Counted from the stretch's first letter, positions 17,521-26,132 are shown. The stretch is DNA of 64,000 bases from Spongiibacter pelagi (GCF_014705705.1 NZ_JACXLD010000007.1:118796-182795); one strand, 5' to 3'. Translations and numbers: made by a program. Notes: generated by a model from the sequence alone, not told the origin.

Positions 17521-18942
17521 ATGGCAACGCCAAGCACCGCCGCAGAACTGACCCCAGAAGCCGCACAAATTGCAGAGTTGATTGAGCGCTCGCGCAAAGC
17601 GCAGGCGGTAATCGAAAATTACACCCAGGAACAGATCGATGAGTTGATCACGGGTATGGTGTGGGCGGTGTGCAAACCCGGTGTGGCTGAAGAGATTGCC
17701 CAATTCACCGTAGATGAAACCCAGCTCGGTAACTACGACGGCAAGTTCCTGAAAATCTTCCGTAAAACCCGTGCGACTCTGGTTGATATTATCAACGACA
17801 AATCCGTGGGTATTATCGAAGAAGATAAAGAGCGCAATATTGTAAAAATCGTGAAGCCGGTAGGGGTTATTGGTGCGTTGGCGCCTTGTACTAACCCTGA
17901 GGCAACGCCGGTTATCAAAGCGATTTCAGCAGTGAAAGGTCGCAACGCGATCATTATTGCGCCGCACCCACGCTCAAAACTGACCAACAAAAAAATCTGT
18001 GATCTGATGCGCGGCGCGCTGAAAACCATGGGTGCACCCGAAGATCTGGTGATCTCGATTGATACGCCATCACTGGAATTAACCGGCGAACTGATGAAAC
18101 AGTGCGACCGTATTCTGGCCACTGGCGGTGCGGCGATGGTGAAATCGGCGTATTCCAGCGGTACCCCAGCGCTTGGCGTAGGTGCGGGTAATGCGGTAAT
18201 CACCGTTGACGATACTGCTGATCTGGACGAAGCGGCCGAGAAAATCCGCATCTCCAAAACACTGGATTTGGCAGCTTCTTGTTCGTCTGATAACGCTGTT
18301 GTTGCTTTCGAGTCTGTTGCTGATGCTCTGCTGGAAAAACTGCAGGCGCAGGGCGGTTATATCTGTACCGAAGAAGACAAAGCCAAACTGCAAGCCATTA
18401 TCTGGGAAGACGGCCACATTGCTTCGCGCATTGTTGCTCAGCCAGCGCCAGTATTGGCGGAAATGGCGGGTATTCAACTGCCTGAAGGCAAGAGCTTCTT
18501 TATCGTGCCCGAAACTGGCGCCGGTGCAGACTATCCGTTCTCCGGCGAGAAAATGTCAGTGGTTATGGCCTTCTATGTGGTGAAAGACATTGATGCCGCC
18601 ATCGAGAAAACCAATGCGATTCAAGCGTATCAGGGCATGGGTCATAGCTGCGGTATTTACTCGTACAACGACGACAACATCATGAAGTTTGCCATGGCGA
18701 CCAAAACCTCACGGGTTATGGTTAACCAGCCACAAGCACCGTCTAACAGCGGTAACCTGTGGAACGGTATGCGTCAAACCTTCTCGCTGGGTTGTGGTTC
18801 TTGGGGCGGTAACGCCACCAATAACAACATCACTTGGCAAGACTTGGTCAACGTGACTTGGGTTTCTAAAAACCTGGCGACCCCTAAAGTGCTGCCTGCA
18901 GATGAAGAGCTGTTTGCCAGCGCGATCGCAAAAAATATCTGA
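17521..18942 (+). CDS. CoA-acylating aldehyde dehydrogenase (SauS/AdhE-N type)
   Basis: A 473-residue aldehyde dehydrogenase of the CoA-acylating branch seen in SauS, EutE and the AdhE N-terminus, not the MmsA branch. Marks are IVKPVGVIGALAPCTNPEATP, SGTPALGVGAGNAVITVD and the catalytic cysteine at residue 254 (AASCSSDNAVV). It heads the isobutyrate/valine gene set and is divergent from an AraC regulator. Two roles fit: isobutyraldehyde to isobutyryl-CoA feeding the next enzyme, or methylmalonate semialdehyde to propanoyl-CoA in place of MmsA. ATG 17521 has a good Shine-Dalgarno (GGGAG), unlike the upstream ATG 17476. A strong hairpin follows the stop. Confidence 0.85.
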   Translation: MATPSTAAELTPEAAQIAELIERSRKAQAVIENYTQEQIDELITGMVWAVCKPGVAEEIAQFTVDETQLGNYDGKFLKIFRKTRATLVDIINDKSVGIIEEDKERNIVKIVKPVGVIGALAPCTNPEATPVIKAISAVKGRNAIIIAPHPRSKLTNKKICDLMRGALKTMGAPEDLVISIDTPSLELTGELMKQCDRILATGGAAMVKSAYSSGTPALGVGAGNAVITVDDTADLDEAAEKIRISKTLDLAASCSSDNAVVAFESVADALLEKLQAQGGYICTEEDKAKLQAIIWEDGHIASRIVAQPAPVLAEMAGIQLPEGKSFFIVPETGAGADYPFSGEKMSVVMAFYVVKDIDAAIEKTNAIQAYQGMGHSCGIYSYNDDNIMKFAMATKTSRVMVNQPQAPSNSGNLWNGMRQTFSLGCGSWGGNATNNNITWQDLVNVTWVSKNLATPKVLPADEELFASAIAKNI

Positions 18943-19007
18943 TTAATTACAGTGCTTGAAAACTTGGCTGCTGGCAGCCAAGTTTTCTTCCAGCGCTACA
19001 TTGATCA
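18939..19007. repeat. Hairpin repeat element, short copy
   Basis: A 69-base inverted-repeat unit that begins on the stop codon of the aldehyde dehydrogenase. Its ends (CTGATTAATTAC and GCTACATTGATCA) match those of a 141-bp element at 22168-22308; 24 of 29 bases match at the left end and 24 of 33 at the right. At its core is a perfect 12-bp stem with a 4-base loop (18959-18986) followed by TTCTT, so it may also end or attenuate transcription after the first gene. The distance to the next gene is 156 bases. Confidence 0.65.
18959..18986 (+). terminator. Strong hairpin after the aldehyde dehydrogenase gene
   Basis: A perfect 12-bp stem (AAAACTTGGCTG against CAGCCAAGTTTT) with loop CTGG, whose 3' arm ends in TTTT. 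It fits an intrinsic terminator or attenuator between the first and second genes of the cluster. It is the core of the repeat element described at 18939-19007, so its primary origin may be the repeat. Confidence 0.6.
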
Positions 19008-19045
19008 TGTGTCTTAAGAAATATCCATTTAGTAATATCCATCGC

Positions 19046-19061
19046 ATTTCCCTTGGGAAAT
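19046..19061. promoter_or_regulatory. Palindrome upstream of the acyl-CoA dehydrogenase
   Basis: ATTTCCC and GGGAAAT are exact complements around 2 bases, 37 bases before the isobutyryl-CoA dehydrogenase start. Just upstream AATATCCAT occurs twice, 15 bases apart. Together they suggest a regulated promoter between the first and second genes of the cluster. No known regulator motif is recognised. Confidence 0.3.
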
Positions 19062-19098
19062 ATTTAGTCACGAATGCATAACTAGAACGGAAAGCCCT

Positions 19099-20259
19099 AT
19101 GGACTTTACGCTTAGCGAAGAACAAATCGCCTATGCCGATACCGCCCGCCAATTCTCGGAAGGGGTGTTTAAACCCAATGCTGCCAAGTGGGACGCGGAG
19201 CATATCTTTCCAAAGGATGCGCTAAAGCAAGCCGGTGAGCTGGGCTTTATGGGGCTTTACACTCCTGAGGAAGCTGGCGGCCTTGGTATGAGCCGCTTGG
19301 ATACCAGTGTGATTGTTGAGGAGCTGGCCAAGGGCTGTACCTCTACCACGGCATTTCTCACCATTCACAATATGGCGCTCAGCATGATCGGTAATTACGG
19401 CAATGCTGAAACCATCGAGGAATTTTGTCCGGATCTCGTTACCGGTGAAAAGCTGGCGTCTTACTGTTTAACTGAGCCGGGTGCCGGTTCAGATGCGGGT
19501 AATTTGCGCAGCACCGCCAAGCGTGATGGCGATAATTTCATTATTAATGGCAGCAAGATGTTTATCTCTGGTGCAGGCTCTACCGATGTACTGGTGGCCA
19601 TGTTGCGCACCGGCGACGCTGGCCCGCGTGGCATTTCGGCGTTTGTGATTCCCGCCAATGCCGAAGGCATTAGTTACGGCAAGCAGGAAGAAAAAATGGG
19701 TTGGAATAGTCAGCCTACTGGCACCGTCACTTTTGAGAACGTGATCGTCCCTGCTCGCAATATGCTGGGCCAAGAAGGGCAGGGTTTTAAAATTGCGATG
19801 CAGGGTTTGGATGGCGGGCGTATCAATATCGCCACCTGTTCGCTGGGTACTGCTCAGGCGGCACTGGAAACGGCAACCGCCTATGTGAAAGAGCGCAGCC
19901 AGTTTGGACAGGCAATTGCGGATTTTCAGCATACCCAATTTAAGCTGGCAGACATGCTGACCAAATTGGTTGCTGCGCGGCAGATGGTGCGTCTTGCGGC
20001 ATTCAAATTGGATAACAAGGAATCTGACGCGACCACCTATTGCGCCATGGCAAAACGTTTTGCCACCGATGCCTGTTTCGAGATTTGTAACGATGCCCTG
20101 CAATTGCATGGCGGCTATGGTTACATTAAGGAATACCCCCTCGAGCGGCATGTGCGCGATACCCGCGTGCACCAGATTCTTGAGGGAACCAACGAAATCA
20201 TGCGCGTGATTATTGGTCGCCGCGTCTTAATGGAAGGTGCTTTGGAGATAATTAAATGA
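19099..20259 (+). CDS. Isobutyryl-CoA dehydrogenase-like acyl-CoA dehydrogenase
   Basis: A 386-residue FAD-dependent acyl-CoA dehydrogenase. The segments KMGWNSQPT, QGLDGGRINIATCSLG and CLTEPGAGSDAG closely resemble mammalian ACAD8, the isobutyryl-CoA dehydrogenase of valine breakdown, and the catalytic glutamate lies in ILEGTNEI near the C-terminus. It would make methacrylyl-CoA. The gene overlaps the next hydratase by 4 bases (ATGA). Other short branched acyl-CoAs remain possible substrates. Confidence 0.9.
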   Translation: MDFTLSEEQIAYADTARQFSEGVFKPNAAKWDAEHIFPKDALKQAGELGFMGLYTPEEAGGLGMSRLDTSVIVEELAKGCTSTTAFLTIHNMALSMIGNYGNAETIEEFCPDLVTGEKLASYCLTEPGAGSDAGNLRSTAKRDGDNFIINGSKMFISGAGSTDVLVAMLRTGDAGPRGISAFVIPANAEGISYGKQEEKMGWNSQPTGTVTFENVIVPARNMLGQEGQGFKIAMQGLDGGRINIATCSLGTAQAALETATAYVKERSQFGQAIADFQHTQFKLADMLTKLVAARQMVRLAAFKLDNKESDATTYCAMAKRFATDACFEICNDALQLHGGYGYIKEYPLERHVRDTRVHQILEGTNEIMRVIIGRRVLMEGALEIIK

Positions 20260-21044
20260 GCTACAGCCCCACAGACAAATTAAAAGTTGAAATCATCGGC
20301 AATACTGCGCTGGTGACTATTGATAACCCCGGTGCTAACACCTGGGATTCTGAATCCCTGACCGGCTTGAAAACCCTTGTGGCCAATCTGGATGCGGACA
20401 AAAGCATCTACGCCATGGTCATTACTGGTGCTGGCGCGAAGTTTTTCTCAGCCGGTGCTGACCTGAAAATGTTTGCTGATGGCGATCGCGCCAATGCCCA
20501 AGATATCGGCATGAAATTCGGTGAAGCCTTCGAGGCGCTGGCCGCTTTCCGTGGCGTTACCATCGCGGCAGTAAACGGATATGCCATGGGGGGTGGTCTG
20601 GAGTGTGCATTGGCTTGTGATATCCGCATTGCGGAAGAACAGGCACAAATGGCACTGCCCGAAGCAAAAGTGGGTTTGCTGCCCTGTGCAGGCGGTACTC
20701 AACGTTTGCCTGCATTGGTAGGTTCCGGTTGGGCCAAACGCATGGTGCTGTGTGGTGAACGTTTGAAAGCCGATAAAGCCTTGGAAATTGGTCTGGTTGA
20801 AGAAGTGGTTGCCGAAGGCTGTGCCAAAGAGCGCGCGCTGGAATTGGCGGCACAGGTCGCTCAACAATCTCCGGTTGCTGTGAGCTTCTGTAAGAAATTA
20901 ATCGACCAAGTACGCGACGACAGCATCCCTATGGGGCTGATTCAGGAGCGCGAGCTGTTCGTACAATTGTTCTATACCGCCGATCAAAAAGAAGGTGTGA
21001 ATGCCTTCCTTGAAAAGCGCAGCCCAGAATGGAAAAACGCGTAA
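20256..21044 (+). CDS. Enoyl-CoA hydratase (methacrylyl-CoA hydratase role likely)
   Basis: A 262-residue crotonase-fold hydratase. The oxyanion-hole motif FFSAGADLKMF and both catalytic glutamates, in GGGLECALACD and ALPEAKVGLLP, are present, so it should be an active hydratase. Placed between isobutyryl-CoA dehydrogenase and 3-hydroxyisobutyryl-CoA hydrolase and overlapping both, it most likely hydrates methacrylyl-CoA to 3-hydroxyisobutyryl-CoA. Confidence 0.88.
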   Translation: MSYSPTDKLKVEIIGNTALVTIDNPGANTWDSESLTGLKTLVANLDADKSIYAMVITGAGAKFFSAGADLKMFADGDRANAQDIGMKFGEAFEALAAFRGVTIAAVNGYAMGGGLECALACDIRIAEEQAQMALPEAKVGLLPCAGGTQRLPALVGSGWAKRMVLCGERLKADKALEIGLVEEVVAEGCAKERALELAAQVAQQSPVAVSFCKKLIDQVRDDSIPMGLIQERELFVQLFYTADQKEGVNAFLEKRSPEWKNA

Positions 21045-22156
21045 TGACGGATGAAGTGCTATTTGAAGAGCGCGTTACCGCCAGTGGTCAAAAACTGGGG
21101 CTGATCGTTCTCAATGTTGAGAAAACCCTCAATTCTCTCACCCTGAATATGGTTGAGAAAATGCAGGTCACCCTGCAAGACTGGCGCGAACGCAGCGATA
21201 TCGCCTGTGTGTTTATTCGCGGCGCGGGTGAAAAAGCCCTGTGTGCCGGTGGCGATGTGCAGGCGCTGTATCGTTCTTCAGTAGAGCAGCCCGGCGGGCC
21301 TTGTGAGTACGCGGAAACGTTTTTCGAAACGGAATACCGGGTAGATTACTTGCTCAGCCAATTCGGCAAGCCGGTGATTGTGTGGGGCCACGGTATTGTG
21401 ATGGGCGGTGGCCTCGGCGTTTTCTCTGCCGGTAGCTATCGCATTGTCACCGAGAAATCCCGTCTGGCCATGCCGGAAATTACCATCGGCTTGTATCCCG
21501 ATGTGGGCGGCAGCTATTTCTTGAATCGCACGCCCGGTAATAGCGGCGCTTTTCTGGCGCTAACCGGCGCATCCTTCAATGCCAGTGATGCGTTGTATTT
21601 GGGTTTGGCGGAAGGCTTTATTGCTTCCCAGTATCTGGATGAAGTGATGCAGGCGCTAATGGCCGAAGCATGGTCAACCAGCGTGGGTGATAATCACGAG
21701 CGGGTGTTTGAACTGATGCGCGGTTTTGTTCAGCGCAGCGTAGATGATCGCCCTGCCGGCAATGTTGAAGCGGCCTCGGCAGAAATTGATGCCCTGTTTA
21801 AGCAAGACGATGATGTGGCATTAATCAATGCGATTATCGCCCATCAATCCGACAATCCCTGGATGCAAAAAGCCTCGGCGACTTTGGCCGCTGGCTCGCC
21901 ATTGAGCGCACGTTTGATTATCGAACAACTGCGCCGCTGTGCGTCTTTGTCTTTGCGTGAGGCGTTTGCGGCGGAACTGGTTTTATCCACCAATATTATT
22001 CGTCGCCCGGAATTTGCCGAAGGTGTACGCGCACTGCTGATTGATAAAGACAAAAATCCAAAATGGCAGCATGGTTCCGCAGCGGATGTTTCCGACGCCG
22101 ATATTGCCGCTCATTTTGTTGGGCCTTGGGAGGTTAATCCTCTACATAACTTATAA
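21044..22156 (+). CDS. 3-hydroxyisobutyryl-CoA hydrolase
   Basis: A crotonase-superfamily thioesterase of 370 residues. It has the HIBCH-type motifs KALCAGGDVQALY, WGHGIVMGGGLGVFSAGSYRIVTE and AMPEITIGLYPDVGGSYFLNR, and the longer C-terminal region that separates hydrolases from hydratases. It releases 3-hydroxyisobutyrate for MmsB. ATG 21044 shares a base with the upstream stop (TAATG); a start 15 bases earlier is possible. The gene is followed by a 141-bp hairpin repeat. Confidence 0.9.
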   Translation: MTDEVLFEERVTASGQKLGLIVLNVEKTLNSLTLNMVEKMQVTLQDWRERSDIACVFIRGAGEKALCAGGDVQALYRSSVEQPGGPCEYAETFFETEYRVDYLLSQFGKPVIVWGHGIVMGGGLGVFSAGSYRIVTEKSRLAMPEITIGLYPDVGGSYFLNRTPGNSGAFLALTGASFNASDALYLGLAEGFIASQYLDEVMQALMAEAWSTSVGDNHERVFELMRGFVQRSVDDRPAGNVEAASAEIDALFKQDDDVALINAIIAHQSDNPWMQKASATLAAGSPLSARLIIEQLRRCASLSLREAFAAELVLSTNIIRRPEFAEGVRALLIDKDKNPKWQHGSAADVSDADIAAHFVGPWEVNPLHNL

Positions 22157-22167
22157 GGAAATTATAA

Positions 22168-22308
22168 GGAACTTCTGATTAATTACTGCGTTTGCAATCT
22201 TGGTCGTCGGCGGTGCTCGCAATGCTCATTTATTGGCATATAAACTCCGCTTTCTGTGCTCCGGCGACAACCAATCTTGCTGCACTCGCTACATTAATCA
22301 AAAGTTCC
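22168..22308. repeat. MITE-like hairpin repeat, long copy
   Basis: A 141-bp imperfect palindrome between the hydrolase and mmsB. The outermost 16 bases (22168-22183 and 22293-22308) are complementary with one mismatch, and pairing continues inwards through GCAATCTTGG-type segments. Its ends match the 69-bp element at 18939-19007. A copy of TTATAAGGAA stands at 22151 and again at 22162, overlapping the left end, possibly from a small duplication. No ORF is inside. It splits an otherwise tightly packed gene set by 238 bases. Confidence 0.7.
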
Positions 22309-22394
22309 TGGGCCGGTTAAGGTTGATCGCGGGGAATACCGCGCAAATTAATTCAAAAATTCTCTGCCGCTGCGGCGGACGCATAGGTGAAAAA

Positions 22395-23282
22395 ATGGCA
22401 AATATCGCATTTATTGGTCTGGGCAATATGGGTGGGCCGATGGCCGCCAATCTGGTTAAAGCAGGCAATAGCGTCTGTGTGTTTGACTTGGTTGAAGCTG
22501 CCATGGATGCCGTGGTGCAGCAAGGTGCAAGCAAAGCGGCGACCGCATTAGAGGCCTTGGCCACCGCAGATACGGTTGTGACTATGTTGCCAGCGGGCAA
22601 GCATGTTGCGGGTTTGTATCTCGGCGAAGAGGGTTTGATTGCCAAAGCCAATGCGGGAACCCTGTTTCTGGATTGCTCTACCATTGATGCTGAAACCGCG
22701 CGCAAAGTGGGTGCGGCTGCTGCTGAGAAAGGCTTGGAAATGCTGGACAGCCCAGTCTCCGGTGGTGTGAAAGCGGCGCAGGCGGGCACCTTGGCCTTTA
22801 TGTGCGGTGGCACCGAGGCGGGTTTTGAGCGCGGCAAAAAAGTGCTGGAAGGCATGGGTAAAAATATCTTCCACGCCGGTGATCACGGCGCCGGACAGAT
22901 TGCCAAAATCTGCAATAACATGTTGTTGGCAGTCCATATGATTGGCACGGCAGAAGCGCTGCAACTGGGTGCAAATAATGGCCTTGATCCCAAAGTGCTT
23001 TCAGAAATCATGCTGAAAAGCTCGGGTAAAAACTGGTCACTGGAAAACTACAATCCCTATCCGGGCGTGATGGAAACTGCGCCAGCCAGCAACGATTACC
23101 AGCCCGGTTTTATGGTGCAGTTAATGCTGAAGGATCTCGGCTTGGCGATGGAAAACAGCTTGGCGACGCAAAGCTCAGTGCCGATGGGCGCACTGGCGCG
23201 CAGCTTGTATGCCTCGTTCTCTGGCAAGGGTAATGCAAGCCGTGATTTTTCCGCTATTCTTGAGCTTTTTAAAAATCAGTAG
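22395..23282 (+). CDS. mmsB: 3-hydroxyisobutyrate dehydrogenase
   Basis: A 295-residue beta-hydroxyacid dehydrogenase that oxidises 3-hydroxyisobutyrate to methylmalonate semialdehyde with NAD. Motifs are the N-terminal Rossmann IAFIGLGNMGGPMAANL, the substrate loop DSPVSGGVKAAQAGTL and the catalytic lysine in GAGQIAKICNNMLL. ATG 22395 begins the Rossmann strand directly; the longer frame from 22200 runs through a hairpin repeat and is rejected. Confidence 0.93.
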   Translation: MANIAFIGLGNMGGPMAANLVKAGNSVCVFDLVEAAMDAVVQQGASKAATALEALATADTVVTMLPAGKHVAGLYLGEEGLIAKANAGTLFLDCSTIDAETARKVGAAAAEKGLEMLDSPVSGGVKAAQAGTLAFMCGGTEAGFERGKKVLEGMGKNIFHAGDHGAGQIAKICNNMLLAVHMIGTAEALQLGANNGLDPKVLSEIMLKSSGKNWSLENYNPYPGVMETAPASNDYQPGFMVQLMLKDLGLAMENSLATQSSVPMGALARSLYASFSGKGNASRDFSAILELFKNQ

Positions 23283-23288
23283 GTTTTC

Positions 23289-24083
23289 ATGACGACTAGC
23301 CAATCCAGTTTGCTGTACCAGGTCGATGAGCGTGGTGTTGCCACGCTGACCTTGAATCGCCCGGAGTTACATAACGCCTTTGATGACAGTTTGATCGCAG
23401 AATTGTCAGCCGCTTTTGCGGCAGCTAATGCGGATAGCAATGTTCGCGTTTTGGTATTGGCCTCAAGCGGTGCCAGCTTTTGTGCCGGTGCGGATCTGAA
23501 CTGGATGCGCCGCATGGCGACCTACAGCTACGACGAAAATCTGACTGATGCGGGTGCGCTGGCAGAAATGCTGCGCCGCTTAAATACCCTGCGAGTGCCG
23601 ACCATTGCCAAAGTGCAGGGCGCGGCGTTTGGCGGTGGGGTTGGTTTAGTGAGCTGTTGCGATATGGCGGTTGCCACCCCCAATGCCAAGTTTTGCCTGA
23701 GCGAAGTAAAGCTGGGTTTGATTCCTGCCACCATTAGCCCCTACGTGATTAAAGCGATTGGTGAGCGGGCCTCGCGCCGCTATTTCACTACGGCAGAAGT
23801 GATTTCAGCCGAGCAAGCCGCGCATCTCGGTCTGGTTTCTGAGTTGGTAGAAGAAGGACAACTCGATGCGGCGGTGGCTGAGCTGGTGAAAAATCTGCTG
23901 CGCAATAGCCCTGCCGGAGTGGCTGCAGCCAAGTCATTGGTGCTGGATTATGCGGATCGAGAAATTACCGCTGAGTTGATTGCCGACAGCAGTGCGCGCA
24001 TTGCGCAAACGCGGGGCAGCGACGAAGGCCGTGAAGGCCTTACCGCGTTTCTCGAAAAACGTAAGCCAAGCTGGATTCAGTAA
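23289..24083 (+). CDS. Enoyl-CoA hydratase, methylglutaconyl-CoA hydratase (LiuC)-like
   Basis: A 264-residue crotonase. SFCAGADLNWMRRMATYSYDEN and AAFGGGVGLVSCCDMAVA strongly resemble LiuC/AtuE enzymes that hydrate 3-methylglutaconyl-CoA in leucine and isoprenoid breakdown; LSEVKLGLIPATISPYV carries the second glutamate. The other liu genes are not in the window, so here it may act on another branched enoyl-CoA. It starts 6 bases after mmsB. Confidence 0.85.
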   Translation: MTTSQSSLLYQVDERGVATLTLNRPELHNAFDDSLIAELSAAFAAANADSNVRVLVLASSGASFCAGADLNWMRRMATYSYDENLTDAGALAEMLRRLNTLRVPTIAKVQGAAFGGGVGLVSCCDMAVATPNAKFCLSEVKLGLIPATISPYVIKAIGERASRRYFTTAEVISAEQAAHLGLVSELVEEGQLDAAVAELVKNLLRNSPAGVAAAKSLVLDYADREITAELIADSSARIAQTRGSDEGREGLTAFLEKRKPSWIQ

Positions 24084-24103
24084 TTTCCCTTTCTGTCTTT
24101 TGC

Positions 24104-24298
24104 TCAGAATTCCACGGTTAGTTCGAAATCGTGGATGAGCAGGCGTTGGTGGCTATCCGGCTCAATGCGAAGCATCTTTCTACCGCTATCCTCTACAACG
24201 GCACTGGTTTCATGAAACGCCGTAATTCGATAAAGTGGGCGCTTACATTTCTGCTCTATCCCCACTATTTCAAATAGGCTCGCCCATGAATCAGTCAT
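24104..24298 (-). CDS. Possible small protein opposite the SDR start (64 residues)
   Basis: A 64-codon frame on the minus strand fills most of the 202-bp gap between the LiuC-like gene and the next SDR. Its composition (RPLYRITAFHETSAVVED...LLIHDFELTVEF) is protein-like and it is not antisense to a gene except for its first 13 bases, which overlap the SDR start. I recognise no family. It could equally be chance in an intergenic region. Confidence 0.3.
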   Translation of the reverse strand: MTDSWASLFEIVGIEQKCKRPLYRITAFHETSAVVEDSGRKMLRIEPDSHQRLLIHDFELTVEF

Positions 24299-25137
24299 CG
24301 CATTCTGATTTTTTCGATAAAATTGCCGTTATTACCGGTGCCAGCAGTGGCTTTGGTCGTGAGTTGGCCAAGCAGGCCGCCGCCCGTGGTATGAAGTTGG
24401 TACTAGCAGATGTGGATGGCCCCGCTCTTGCCGAAACCGCCGGCATGTTGGGTGGCGTAGATTCAGTGTGCTTGCGCTGTGATGTGTCTAATCCGGACGA
24501 TGTTAAAGAGCTGGCGGAAACTGCCTATGCCGAATACGGTGCGGTGCACCTGCTATTTAATAATGCTGGCGTCATGGCTACCGGCCCGGTGTGGGCAAGC
24601 ACCCCGGAAGATTGGCAGTGGATTTTGGGCGTGAATTTAATGGGCGTGGTGCACGGTATTCAGTCCTTTGTACCTAGAATGCTAGAGCAATCTGAGCCAG
24701 CACATATTATCAATACCGCTTCTTTGGCTGGATTAACCTCGGTTAATGGCTCCGGTGCTTACTGTGCTTCCAAACATTCGGTAGTGACCCTATCGGAATG
24801 TTTGCACCACGATCTGGCTCAGCAAGCGGTGAAACATATTGGTGTTTCCGTGCTGTGCCCGGCTTTTGTGCCAACCGGAATTGCCGATGCCGGACGCAAT
24901 CGGCCAGACTCGCTGGCCAGTACCAATCCGGATGCGGCGGCCTATGAAGACAAAGTGCGCAAGGCGGTGGAATCTGGCCGCTTAAGTGCGGCGGATATTG
25001 CCCGTATTACCTTTGAGGGAATCGAGGCGGGACAGTTTTATATCCTTCCCCACAAGGCGGCGCGAGTCAGTGTGACAATGCGCATGGAAGATATTTTGGA
25101 AGGGCGCGCTCCCCGCGATCCCTCTGTGATTCGATAA
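24286..25137 (+). CDS. Short-chain dehydrogenase/reductase
   Basis: A 283-residue classical SDR with TGASSGFGRELAKQAAARG, LLFNNAGVMATGP, a catalytic Ser in NTASLAG and YCASK. The C-terminus is longer than FabG types, and the LCPAFVPTGIADAGRNRP region resembles SDRs acting on bulky hydrophobic alcohols. ATG 24286 places the cofactor motif at the usual distance; the upstream start at 24235 is not needed. It precedes a quinone oxidoreductase gene by 20 bases. Confidence 0.85.
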   Translation: MNQSSHSDFFDKIAVITGASSGFGRELAKQAAARGMKLVLADVDGPALAETAGMLGGVDSVCLRCDVSNPDDVKELAETAYAEYGAVHLLFNNAGVMATGPVWASTPEDWQWILGVNLMGVVHGIQSFVPRMLEQSEPAHIINTASLAGLTSVNGSGAYCASKHSVVTLSECLHHDLAQQAVKHIGVSVLCPAFVPTGIADAGRNRPDSLASTNPDAAAYEDKVRKAVESGRLSAADIARITFEGIEAGQFYILPHKAARVSVTMRMEDILEGRAPRDPSVIR

Positions 25138-25157
25138 TAAAAATTTAAGGAAACAGC

Positions 25158-26132
25158 ATGAAAGCGCTGCTATGCAAGCAATGGGGCCAGCCAGAAGAGT
25201 TGGTTCTGGAAGACGTTGAAAACCTAAAAGCCGGTAAAGGTCAGGTGGTGATTGAGGTGAAAGCGGCCTCGGTCAATTTCCCCGATACGTTGATTATTCA
25301 GAATCTTTACCAATTTAAACCCGAGCTGCCGTTCGCGCCGGGCGGCGAATGTGCCGGTGTTATTTGTGAGGTTGGCGAGGGTGTCGAACATTTGAAAGTA
25401 GGCGATAAGGTGTTGGCGCTCACCATTTTTGGGAGCTTCGCCGAGCAGGTCGTGACCGATGCGCGTATGGCCGTGCCGCTGCCTGATGGCGTGTCTTTTC
25501 CCGAGGCGGCATCTTTTGCCATGACCTATGGCACCTCGTATCACGCTCTGGTTGACCGCGGTCAGCTTAAAAGCGGCGAAACCTTGCTGGTGCTTGGTGC
25601 CGCCGGCGGTGTCGGTTTGGCGGCCATTGAAATTGGCAAACAATTGGGTGCCAAGGTGATTGCGGCGGCATCCAGTGCAGACAAGCTGGCGGTGTGTGCC
25701 GAGCATGGTGCCGACGAATTAATTAATTATGCTGAAGAAGATCTGCGCGCCCGCCTTAAAGACATTACCGGCGGTAAAGGTGTGGATGTGATTTATGATC
25801 CCGTGGGTGGCGATTATACCGAAGCGGCGCTGCGTAGCTGCGCCTGGCGTGGCCGCTTTTTGGTGGTGGGTTTTGCCGCCGGGGGTATTCCAAAAATTCC
25901 AGCGAATTTAACCTTGCTTAAAGGCTGTTCGGTGAATGGCGTGTTTTGGGGCGATTTTGTCGCCCGTGAACCGGACAACTTTAAGGCGGATATGCGACAG
26001 TTATTCAGTTGGTTGCAACAAGGCCATTTGCGCCCGCATATTGCAGCGCAATATCCGCTTGAAGAAGGCGGTAAAGCCATTCGCGCCTTGATGAATCGGC
26101 AGGTGTCTGGCAAGGTCGTTGTGACAGTTTAA
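25158..26132 (+). CDS. NADPH:quinone oxidoreductase-like MDR protein
   Basis: A 324-residue zinc-free medium-chain dehydrogenase/reductase. It has the GroES-like N-domain (AASVNFPDTLIIQNLYQ...FAPGGECAGVI) and a Rossmann domain (LLVLGAAGGVGLAAIEIGKQLGA). Relatives reduce quinones, enoyl compounds or acryloyl-CoA-type substrates. It follows the SDR closely (AAGGAAACAGC before the ATG), so the two probably share a transcript. Confidence 0.85.
   Translation: MKALLCKQWGQPEELVLEDVENLKAGKGQVVIEVKAASVNFPDTLIIQNLYQFKPELPFAPGGECAGVICEVGEGVEHLKVGDKVLALTIFGSFAEQVVTDARMAVPLPDGVSFPEAASFAMTYGTSYHALVDRGQLKSGETLLVLGAAGGVGLAAIEIGKQLGAKVIAAASSADKLAVCAEHGADELINYAEEDLRARLKDITGGKGVDVIYDPVGGDYTEAALRSCAWRGRFLVVGFAAGGIPKIPANLTLLKGCSVNGVFWGDFVAREPDNFKADMRQLFSWLQQGHLRPHIAAQYPLEEGGKAIRALMNRQVSGKVVVTV

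Noticed and set aside
19489..20172. A 227-codon minus-strand frame inside the isobutyryl-CoA dehydrogenase gene
   Set aside because: The plus strand encodes a full acyl-CoA dehydrogenase with all motifs; the antisense frame is His/Gln-rich and has no recognisable domain.
22200..22394. 65 extra N-terminal codons for the 3-hydroxyisobutyrate dehydrogenase
   Set aside because: The frame passes through the 141-bp hairpin repeat; the Rossmann fold begins at ATG 22395.
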